Assembly (NCBI GenBank): GCA_963971405.1
Contig: OZ020489.1
Coordinates: forward strand, 45,524,510 to 45,588,509
Direction: 5' to 3'
DNA: 64,000 nucleotides
From: Psococerastis gibbosa
Taxonomy: Eukaryota; Arthropoda; Insecta; Psocodea; Psocidae
A program made the position numbers and the translations under genes. Each line of letters opens with the position of its first letter. Position 1 is the first letter of the stretch. The notes beneath the pieces were generated by a model, which worked only from the letters and a program-made list of their open reading frames with translations, searched no databases and was not told where the DNA came from. Of this stretch, positions 49,439-61,400 are shown in pieces.

Positions 49439-52400
49439 TTACAACATGCCGAAGCCTTTACTATAATTAATGGCCTTCTCTAGCCTGTCCTGGAGCTTTT
49501 CCCGGGACTCGTACTCGGGCAGGAGGAGAACGTTGAAGCAGGTGTGGGCGGTGGGCAGCCGCTCCGAGTCCGGCCCGTTCTTGGCGATGATAAGCTTGAG
49601 CCGGGACAGGCCACCGACCGGGACGCGGTCGCTGCCCGTTGCGAACTGCAGCAACTTGCGTTTGTCGTCAAGCGACATGGCATGCACCAGTGCCCAAAAG
49701 TGACGCACAATCGGGGTATCAGCCGTATAGCCACCATCGTACTCAGTTGCTTCCTCTAGTTCATTAAAGTCAAAGTTCTGCAAGCAAAATTAACCAATGG
49801 AGACGTTGCAGCCTAAGTATTCGCGTTTTCGTAGATTAAGGGCGCGACAGACATGTCAGCTCAAAATCTAATGATTAGCACGAGATCAACTATTATTTCT
49901 ACATCAAACTTGAAGCGTTGATAAACTCGTCAAGGATGGTGAATATGGAAACATCACTCAGGAGTGTCAAGTATGAGAAGGGAGCTGCCGTGAACCGCAT
50001 AATAAGTGTATTGAACAGCACCGAGTGTGCTATGCCGAAATTGGGACATCATAAAAATACGATCGAAGCTGCTTTTTTCCTCAGTATATGTGCAAGCCTC
50101 TTTTCAAAAGGCGATGTATGTTATTCGGGCATGTCTTGCATTGATGGAAATGGAGGGACCAAGGCGTCTGGAGCTGAATACAGATTATAACGATTATGAT
50201 GATGACGTAGGTAGTTACCTTACTGCCGCAGACCAGCTGCTCGACTTCCTCGGGCCTGAAGAGGAGCGAGAGCGGGGACTCGTCGGTGACCATCTGGAAC
50301 CCTCTCCGGAACGCTCGGAACTGCTTCTCCACGCACTTGTTCAGTAGGAAGTCGGCGTACAGCTCCACATACTCCTGCAAACAAACAGAAATAGACATAG
50401 ATTACAACAGACCGTAAGGGCGTCAGAGAACTCTCGGAACGCGCTTGTTCAGCAACAAGTCCGCGCACAGCCCTACGAACTGCAGGGAATAAACTCGGAA
50501 TGATAGTAACCCAAGCACAACTGTCTTAGCAAGATGATTAGGGTACACAGTCTAGACTAGTGAAATCGTAAGTTAATTGATACAAACTTTATTACAAATC
50601 CAAAATAAGGAGTCAGAAAAACTGGCCATCTATGCCTATGGATGTATCCACGTTGGGGACGGCACTGGCTGCTATAGCAACTTTGCTGTAACATCTGTTC
50701 AGAAAAATGTGACAACTGGCGACACCACTTACTCATGGGACCCAGGCTTGTGCCTTTAAGTTACCACGCAACGTTAGTAACACTTTTCTCTCTTATTTTC
50801 TCTCTAACAGCACAGTTTACCTTCTTATTAAGTTGATTTACGTAAATACTATCACCGCCCTCTTTGAGATCGTGGAACAAGACGGTGCCGAAGACATCGG
50901 TGTAGCAGATCTTGAACGTGACGCTGAACACCTCCTCCATGTCCTCCTTCTTGTACTCCAACAGCGATTTCAGTCCCGTAAACAGTGTCTGCAACAAGTC
51001 ATAGTTGACGTACTATGCAATTGTCCCATCGATCAATTCAGTGTATTAACATAGGGAAAATCTACAGGCAGCCGATATTTAACCACGGGATAATTCATAA
51101 ATTGGAAAGCATTTATGGCTTCACTCGAAGCGGTTCTTCTTCCTCCACTAAGCCGCTATTGAAATCTTTCACAACTCACTTTACCTATAACTCGTCCTTC
51201 TGGCGGTTTCGTTCAACTCAATGCGGTGAAGATTGAAAGATCAGGTAAAATATAAATTAGAAAAATGAAATAAATAATCGAAAATCCCCACGGGAAAGTG
51301 CTGAAAATAGCTAACATACCGGATTCCAGTCTTGAATGTCGTAAAATGTACCCCGTTTGCCCATGAGTTTCTTGTAGACGACCATAGGAAAGCGGACGTC
51401 GAGGATGACATTGTTGTAGATGGCGAGGCCAAGAACGATGCCAATCAGCGTGAACTGGGCGTCACTCTCGAACGACGTCGGGTTAAACCACACTGTCTCC
51501 GTCTCCGGCTGGTGCACAAACATACCTGCAAAATTATGATACCTGGTTAGTTAGAATGACATTGGTGTACATGGCGAGATCTAGAACGATGCCGATCAGC
51601 GTGAACTGGGCGTCACTCTCGAACGACGTCGGGTCGAACCACACCGTTTCCGTCTCCGGCTGGTGCACAAGCATACCTGCAAAATTATGATACCTGGTTA
51701 GTTAGAATGGCATTGGTGTACATGGCGAGTTCTAGAACGATGCCGATCAGCGTGAACTGGGCGTCACTCTCGAACGACGTCGGGTTGAACCACACCGTCT
51801 CCGTCTCCGGCTGGTGCACAAGCATACCTGCAAAATTATGATACCTGGTTAGTTAGAATGACATTGGTGTACATGGCGAGATCTAGAAAAATGCCGATCA
51901 GCGTGAACTGGGCGTCACCCTCGAACGACGTCGGGTTGAACCACACCGTCTCCGTCTCAGGCTGGTGCACAAACATACCTGCAAAATTATGATACCTGGT
52001 TAGTTAGAATGACATTGGTGTACATGGCGAGATCTAGAAAAATGCCGATCAGCGTGAACTGGGCGTCACTCTCGAACGACGTCGGGTCGAACCACACCGT
52101 TTCCGTCTCCGGCTGGTGCACAAGCATACCTGCAAAATTATGATACCTGGTTAGTTAGAATGACATTGGTGTACATGGCGAGATCTAGAAAAATGCCGAT
52201 CAGCGTGAACTGGGCGTCACTCTCGAACGACGTCGGGTTGAACCACACCGTCTCCGTCTCCGGCTGGTGCACAAGCATACCTGCAAAATTATGATACCTG
52301 GTTAGTTAGAAGGACATTGGTGTACATGGCGAGATCTAGAAAAATGCCGATCAGCGTGAACTGGGCGTCACTCTCGAACGACGTCGGGTCGAACCACACC

Positions 52401-55400
52401 GTTTCCGTCTCCGGCTGGTGCACAAACATACCTGCAAAATTATGATACCTGGTTAGTTAGAATGACATTGGTGTACATGGCGAGATCAAGAACGATGCCG
52501 ATTAGCGTGAACTGGGCGTCACTGGTAAGTACGATTATATCTTTATATTATTATTATATTATGCTGTATAACGTTGTAACAGATTATAACGTCTGTGCAA
52601 CATCAATACCTAGTTAGAGTCCCTAAGAAATGATGCACCAATGAAGTCTTTTTTTCCATGGTTAAAATGTACATAACAATAAACATCAATCAACTGTGTT
52701 GGCAAAACATAAAAATTGAAATTTCACCTCCTTACCACAGAAAAATACAAGCGGTTGAAATGAAGTTCATCATAACATAAACCGGCAGAGGACAGGAAGG
52801 GATAGCATTAGAAATAAAGAGATGAGAAAAGAGTTCGGTGTGGAAGAACTATTGCATGCATTGGTGTAAATGACAGAGGAAGTGCTGAATGATGATGCCC
52901 ATGGTAAGTTAATTTACCTCGGAGCTGTTTCCTCCACGATAGGGTAAACTCATAGAGTGGAATAGGAGGACTGCACAACCAGAGGGATTCCATGCCATAA
53001 GTGGCCCTAAAATTGATAGTAATTTGGCAGTGAATCCTAGTAAGGGTAAAACTATGCCACGTTTCTATAAATACTTGCCGTAATCTGGATTGAAAATTTC
53101 ATCGACTACAAGTTGGAAGAATTCTTTGGAGACGCCACCTTCGTCAATTCCCTGCTCCCCCTCGAATTCTACAACCAGCTGCTTCTTCAAGTCTTTAGGA
53201 TTATCCATGGCAATTACCTCCAACTAGAACAACAAAATTTGTAAATGTCAACTTATAGTACCAGCAACGGCTCACGTTGTCAACCAACTCATATGACGAA
53301 TACCAGGTCAACGGGACACACAGCTTTATGTGTGCATGCAAAATAATACTTTTATAAAGATGCATTAAGAATAGAATAATATTTAATATTTGGCATTAAG
53401 AGCAAATCCCCCCCCCCCCCTCGGGTTTTGTACAGTCGATTTTTACAGGAAATATCGACAGTATAGCCGTTAAATAGGCTACTTGACAGTTGTAACAATA
53501 AAATATAAAATATGCTTGATAAGGTAGCAAAAAGGTAAATGTTTTTCATATGAAAAATAAGAGCCAATATTAAAAATAAATATATTAATATAATTTATTT
53601 ACATTATAAATGGTGTTTTTAACTGTGCATTATTCTAGTGAGCCAAAACGCCAGTAGACATTGGAGACAAGAAAATGACGTCACCTCGACGTCACTACCA
53701 ATACAACTGCTAATAGTTCCCCAACAGGCAGCTACTCCCCGGCATCACAAAATATGACGTCAGATTCTGAAGTCATGTGACCCGCTTTTTAACCATCAAA
53801 CTTAGATTGGTGGACTATTAAATAACGTTTTATAGGGAAAATTTTTTTTAAGGCGTATAAAATAACTCTACTAATGTATTAAAATGGGGTTTCAAACATT
53901 GTCGAGTAGCCTATTAGGAAAAATGCTTTAATTCCTTCCTCGGGACTACCACACCAATCGTTTTTTATAGAAATCAAATTGAATTACTGTGACCAATCTG
54001 TGTTAGAAAGAGGTACATAATTCATGCAGCATATGAAAATACTCACCAAATATTTTGATATTTCATGAGACATTCGGTCCAACCGCCATCATTATCAATA
54101 ATGAGCTGGAGTTGCGGTCAGTTTCTCCACTTCATTATTCAACACTTCAATTTGGTTTCTGTATCTCTTATTGGTGCTGCCATGTGTCCAAACCAGTGCA
54201 GTTTCTATCCCTCTATCCTGTGTAATGTGTAACTCTCTTCTCATCACTTCAATTCTAACCCCAGCCCACCTTGTCCTCTGTCGGGTTGTTCTGATGAGCC
54301 TCATCTTTCGTATTCTTCGCTTGTATTTTACTGTCTTGCCTGTTGCTCATGACCAATGTCCCCATGTAACTGTCACTGTATAATATATTATTATTAATAA
54401 TAATTAATTAGGGCTTACCTCTACAAGCGCATCCTCTATAATGTGATCTCTCCGTACTTTGAGCTTGAGGTAGGGATTTGTGGGCTGCCCAACGGCCGAC
54501 TGGAAGAAGCTCATCCGTCTCTCGCTGTACATACGGATCCGGTTGTCATAGTATAATCCGAGTGTCTTGGTAGCTGGCGTCAGTATGAATGAGTAGTTCA
54601 TGAAACTAAATTTTTTATGCTGAAACAAACCATCATTAGTCAGCACATGCACAGTAATAATATAATTATAACCATATAATTTTAACCGGCACCCGAGACT
54701 GGAAGCTAGCGGCGGAAGATCGTCCGACATGGCGTGGTGGCAGCCAAAAGCCACCCCGGGCTGGATGCGCCTATCTAAGTCAAGTAAGTCTTAACCATAC
54801 ATGTAAGATTGTTAGTTCGAGCCTCAATTGTGTTGAATTTTCTAATCATGTTTCTGAGGTTATGTAAAGCAGGAGGCAATGCATTTATTTTACAGTGGGC
54901 TACTTAAAATAACTATGTACTGTTCCACTGTCAGATGTATAATATTGTAGGCTCAACGCGGCTCCGGCCGAAATCCTGTCGATAATCGTTTTCTGAGGAC
55001 TGCCCAAGATTAGGGATAGGGAATAACGTGGCGGCAAACAAATTTAACCGTTCCGTAGAAGTCCCTGTTTATACTCAACAGTAATAAATGTGGGAATCAA
55101 ACAACAGCCTTTCTTCTTCGCACTCCGTACCTTTTCTTATGGTGACTCATCCCATTGACCCTCATCAAGGATATGGTAGAATCCTACCGTCGTTTATCCT
55201 AATGAGCACTTCTTTGTTTGCTATGTGATCCGTACATAAAATTTTAGAATTCTTCAATGACACCACATCTCAAGGCTTCCCATTTATTTTTGTATTTTCC
55301 GTAATTGCATCATGTCTCACAGCAAAAAAGCTGCATGCACTGTATTAGTGTTTTAAGAAGCTTTTTCCTTATAATTCCTTAGTCGATGTTATCATATTCG

Positions 55401-58400
55401 AGCATTTTTGACTTTAAAGGGCTGTACCAAAAGGAAAGCCAAGAGTTACTGAACATCTCGGTGAATGTAAGCTGTTTGACAGCCCTTAACCTATAGTTTG
55501 AGTTGTAATGTGCATAAGACATAGCATAAGTAATACCTTGTGAGAGTCAAAGGGAGAGTTCTCGCTTTTGAAGTTGGTAAAGTCCTTGTCCATCTCGACC
55601 GAGTCCGACAGCGGGTCGTTGTAGAAGTCGTGGAAGGGGATAAGCGGCTTGCGGCTGTCGAGCACGCTCAACTGCAATTCTACCTCCAACGGATCTGTGG
55701 GCGGCGGGCTCCGCCCTATCTTCGCCCCACCCCCCAGCAGCGAGTCGTCCGCAGGCGGTCCCGGCTCCTCCTGCCGTAGTTCTGGCGAGTCCATCTCGCC
55801 CGCGAGAATACTTGCGTAGTAGACTATCTGCAACCATACCACGGTCCCTGGTTTTTACATCAATTAAGATATTACCCGTAATTTTCACTGAAAATCTTTG
55901 ACGAGGTTCCCACCAAAACTAATTACCGCGTACAATTTGGTGGCGCGGTTACGTTTTACGTTATATTAGGAGCAAGTTTATGGGAATACTCCGTGTACGA
56001 ATGGATGAATTTAATGATAGAACTAAATCTAATTCTTACCTAACTTTTTTCCAAGAGGCTGATGCTATTGACTGATTGAAATCCTGTTAGATATTTGAGT
56101 TTGGTGCCAATTAACTCGTTTGATTTTTGCTGTTAAAATAGACGCTCCTGCACACCTCGGGAATTGTGTAATTTGCCAGAAAAATTAAATTATTCCCAGA
56201 TATGATTTTTATAAACGTACTGTCGAATTTCGTCGACATTCATCGAGTAGTTCGCCCACAAATCGATGCACAGACCGACATATGTTTCGTAAAAACCACG
56301 TTTTTGGCTCCCATAAATTGAATCATTAGTTCAATATGGTAATCCAACTCAAATTAAAAAAAAAAATCATAATCGAACAATGCAAATTTTGAGTATAACG
56401 GGAATTTTACCTTCATCAACTTGGTGGGGGCTGTGATGGCCTCCTCGTCCTGAACGTTGTAGTCACGCGAGTAGCTGGAGAAGCCTGTGATGACCTTGAG
56501 AGTGATGAGCTGCTGCAGGGACTCCAACAGACACTGCAGCTTGGTTCTACAGTGGTGCGCGTACATCTTGACCAGCTTGGCCTGGCACGGCACCGACAGC
56601 TGGGCAGCAGCCTTACATATCTGTAACACAGGATTCCTCACCTTTATCTGCTAACTCCGGCCGGAGAAGTCTTTGTAATTATACAGGTAAGTAACTTAGA
56701 ACCATAGCCCAACATTGGAGCAAGTATGGCCTGACATGATATCGAAAACTAGGCAAGCAAGATGGCCATCCGCGGTTCAGTCAATCAACGATTGTGCCTC
56801 GAAATAAGCCAAATATAGTCAAAATTAAGCTATTGACATCGCCACTCAACTAAGGCATATCATCTATTCCCGTTAGTTGTGACACAAGGTTAAGTGTACA
56901 CCAAACGTATTATTACGATTATGTTGTCAGCTCCGCCTGTTGAATTATTCATCACTTTCAAATATTTTCTTTTTTTTATGTTTGCAAACCCGCAACTTGG
57001 GCAAATCAGCACATGACTTTGGGCCGTATTGACGTTGGCTAGCAATCTTAGAGGTCTTTGTAGTACCATTGAAGATGCTGACCGCAGACGAAACGTTTAG
57101 AAGTACACCCTCAGATCGATCACGTCCCAACAACCTAGATTCTACTGCTTCATCGTTGTTGACTAGCCAAGTTGCGTTACTGACGATGTCTGGCACTTGA
57201 GTTGCCTTGGACCATGAAGTAGGTAGTAACAAGATTGGACTTACATGTAGAAGTATGTGGTCTATGAACTCGGAGGTGCCGATGAGCGGAATTTCGGTAA
57301 CAATAACGAAGAGGTTGACAACGTGGTCGTCGTCCGGCTTCTTGTTGCCCAGTTTCAGTTCTATCTCCAGACTGTCCATTAACGTCACTACTGCGTTCAC
57401 TAGAGCACCTACAACAATAACAATTCATCTCATCATCATCATCATCATCATCATGAATCAACAGACCAAGAGCCTGTGACTCGGACGGCATGTAATGCAG
57501 GCGGTCCCAGGCTTTCCTAGTTGAGTGTAAAAGAGGGCTTTAACAAGGTTGGCTTAGTAAAAGAACTAAGTTACCACCAATTACGGCACATTTAAACACA
57601 GGTGTAATGAATGAGAGCTTGCTACTGTTCATTGCCACATCTCATGCTAGGCGTAGGGGGAAATATTTATGTTCCCAACATGATAAACCAATTGACAGTC
57701 TTTCGCTTTGTTGTGGGCTTATTAATCTTTGCGTTGGTGCTACAACGGCTGGTAATCCACTCGATTTTCAACTTGACAGTAGCCACTTAGTTAGTACCCT
57801 TGCCAACAAAGTTTCACCTTTTATAAAATGAGACAAGTCAGGCAGTGCCAGCCCCTTGGTCTACAGGGACTACTGCTACTTGCTTAAATGATATAACGCC
57901 GTTGTAATTGCTTTGACTGACCTTCAAATATATTAGGGGGCATCTGGTAGAGCTCGACGTAGGAGCGGCGCAGGGACGGCACGTCCAAGTAAACTTCCCC
58001 CGCCTTCCTCACTATTATATCTGCTGGTGTGTCAACAAACTGGAAATAACATCACATCTCAAAATACAAAGCATGGCCACAAGAGGCTCGTGCTGATTGC
58101 TAGCAAGTCGTCAAGTCACAAGTCAAGCAACTCTACTCACATTCAAAATACGTGTCGTATCAACAAACAAATAATTAGTGTTTTATTACAGCTTGTTATA
58201 GTAACTAGAGATAATAAGCCCACTAGTGCCAAATATAAGTGCTACCCAAGTTGACACACAATCGTAAGGCGCCCATTCCACCGACCGGCTAGGGCTATTT
58301 ACAAAAACGGTGACGTGGTAGCAGACATTCAAGACTTAGGAGGGGTTTCCACCGACCTCGCATTGCAGAATTGACGGAAATGTTTATTTTCCTCTATGCC

Positions 58401-61400
58401 ATAGTTAAAATTGATCAATGATCATACAGTAAAATCACAAACGAATAAACTAAAATTAAAAAATGGCGTCATGGGATATGCTAAGTACAAACATTTTAAT
58501 AGATTTCTATAAAAAGAAAAATTCTAATTTCCGTCAATGTCATTTGCATTCTGCAATGCGAGGTCGGTGGAAACGCCACCTAAGTCTTGAATGTCTGCTA
58601 CCACGTCACCGTTTTTGTAAATAGCCCTAGCCGGTCGGTGGAATGGGCGCCTAAGTGGACCTCGGGAGTGAGTTACCATGCTATATCGAAAATATTTAAC
58701 AGAGTAAATAACGTGGTAGTAGTCAGACGTTCGTGGCACGGTTTTAAAGAATGTGTCAGAACTCTTTCTAGTGCCACATTGCTTTATATCTTTTGTTCAT
58801 TTTGGTTAGGCGGCTATTCCACCGGCAAATTTGCTTCTCTAAAATTCACGTGTTTTTTTTTTTTTTTTTTTTAAGGAGACTATTATGTAGATACTTAACT
58901 TATCTATTATAAATTAAGTTATAATAATATTAATGATGTCTGCTACTATATCATAACTTTATTTATAATAAATAAGTTAAATATCTACATAATAGTATCC
59001 TTAAAACAAAACAAACGTCAATGACAAAGTCAATTTTTCAAGTAAATTCGCCGGTGGAATGGCCACCTTATTATAATTTTAAGTAATTACGGTAATTGCT
59101 TGTGACACAATAGATAATACAAATAAATTTAAATACTTCAAAATTTTAAACGCGTGTTTCAAATCAATAGACAAAAACAAAGATGGCGGCGGTCAAACCT
59201 GAGCTTGTGAGTTATCGATCGCAGCACTAGCTAAATAACACAGTTAACCAAATTGGAAGTGCGTTTAGGATAGCACGCTGGTTAGCTTGGTTATCGGGTT
59301 TCACGTGTGATAACTTAGCTTGATATAACACACTTAACTGGGTATAACTCGATAACACCAACACTGTGAAGACCCATATAGACAGAAATGGCGAAAGGAA
59401 GATACGGGACTCTAACCCAAGTGTCCACCTTGTCTTGTTAATTTTTCCAAATCTCTCTGATGTCATATCATGTCTCTCCTAAATAGAACTCGAATTCAAG
59501 TCAACTCACTCATTGAACACTTCCCAAAATACACGCCATTACATCATCATTAGCATCCGAGTATCATATACAAGTCCCCTCCACCTGAGATGGTTCTCAA
59601 TCTGGTTCTTTTACCTCTACGTAGTCCTCCTCAGTTGAGTCTTCATCTTTGTCGAGGTCGCCCTCGAGCTCGCGCACATCCTCTTTCTTTAGACTGCTCA
59701 GGTCCATCTCGCCCGCCTTCTCCAGCATGACCTCAATGGGCGACTCGGGGTGCGTGCGCAAGAAACTCCGCGATAAGCTCTCGGTGCTGGAGAACACTTC
59801 ACCTAGCGACCTGATCAGTAGCGGGAACGAGTTCTGCGCTTTACACATCTTTACTATCTCACAAACTCTGTCCTCGGTTAGATATGGTATAACTTTCTCT
59901 GAAAAGAAAAGGGCACATAGTAAGAAGATAGTTCAGGGTAGAGGAACCAATGGGGGAAACAGTACGACCACATTCAAATTAATAGCAGATTGAAGGGGGT
60001 ACATACGCAGGGGGGGGGGAGGTTTAAAGCAGTGATGAGTGATGCAGTGACCAGATTGAGGACTGAGACCTCAGGGGTGCGTTGGCCTGGATTAGGAGGA
60101 AGTGCTAAATAAGTGGAGGGGCAGGAAGGTGCCGAGTCGCAAATCACAATATTGGTCTGGCGTTTAATTATTTAAATTAACCCCTCACTTCAACAGCTAA
60201 AATAAGTGCCTGGTAGAGAAGCCCATCGAGGCTAAAGTTCGCCTAATAAGGGCTGTTTTCTTGAACAGAACAAGTCCTCATTATATTTATTTGTAAAAAA
60301 TGAAGAAGTACGATACCTTTGACAGGTTCCGCCGGCTTGTTTTCGTCAGAGCGTGAGGGCCAAGCCTTGTTATGACTCGACGCAGGCTCGTTCGAAGGCT
60401 CCTCCTCCATGGGCGCAGGACATTTCTTCGCATCGGCCAGACTCGCAGGCTGCGCTTGAGTACGCGCCATTTTGGATGGATGCGACTCGCATAGCTTGGC
60501 TTCTTTGGAGAAGAGCTGAAAGGCCTGCGCTGCTGCTTGGTTAGGCGTCAGGTTTTTTATCTGTGATCACAAAATGAATAAAATAAGAATAGTTTTGATA
60601 TAAATAATTCGTAAGTTTGTGTCATTAATGCCTAATTGCCTAATCTTTCATTGCCCTCTTAATGTCACAAGAGCCAATTAAATTTGCCGATTAATAAATA
60701 AATACCTTTCCACTGGAAGCACAGTACTCATTAGAGCAGTGAGGGTCTCCACACCCGTCAACAAGCTGGTAGAAGTATCTCTCAATTAATTTCTTGGCTG
60801 CGGCGCGCTTCATCGTGTCTGGCGGGCAGTAGCCAGCCCCTCCTCCGTTGTCTCCACCGCCAACAATACCTCTACCACCTACCGACTCACTAAAAAAAAA
60901 TCACTAACATTTACTTTTTGAAAGACCAAACATAGAGAATCGCAGGTCAGCAATTGATTTTTGGGGAATTCCAGTGTCCTGTTAATTTTCCAGAGCACAA
61001 CTAAAAACAGGACTTGCTGGACCGGGCTCCCCATTGTAAAAACAGAAACTTTAACTTTCAATATTCTAGTAGCAGTTGTTGAGGTTTGGGACAAATATTC
61101 TTACGTTAAATCGTTATAAAATCTGTCCAGCAGTGACTTAAATAAATAAATAAAATAAATAAGGACTTTTTTCTATTACTAAGCGGAGTTTGGGTTATAA
61201 AGCTATATAGCACTCTCTTACACTAAACTAGGACAGCCCGGGACCGCCTGCTTTACATGCCCTCCGAAGCATGACCAGAAAATGTAGCCAGTGTGGGACT
61301 CGAGCCAACAACCTTTCGGGTGATAGCCAGAGTATGTACCACTACTCTACATGTCCTGACTTATAGCATGGCATATTTTGTTTCCGTAGCAACATAACTT

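Noticed and set aside
49544-49759. Plus-strand frames opposite the last UBE3A exon
   Set aside because: Shadows of the HECT exon with no independent evidence.
51541-52525. Reading the array as functional mutually exclusive exons
   Set aside because: Each unit lacks the last third of exon 11 and has no good donor before a stop, so the units cannot replace the real exon.
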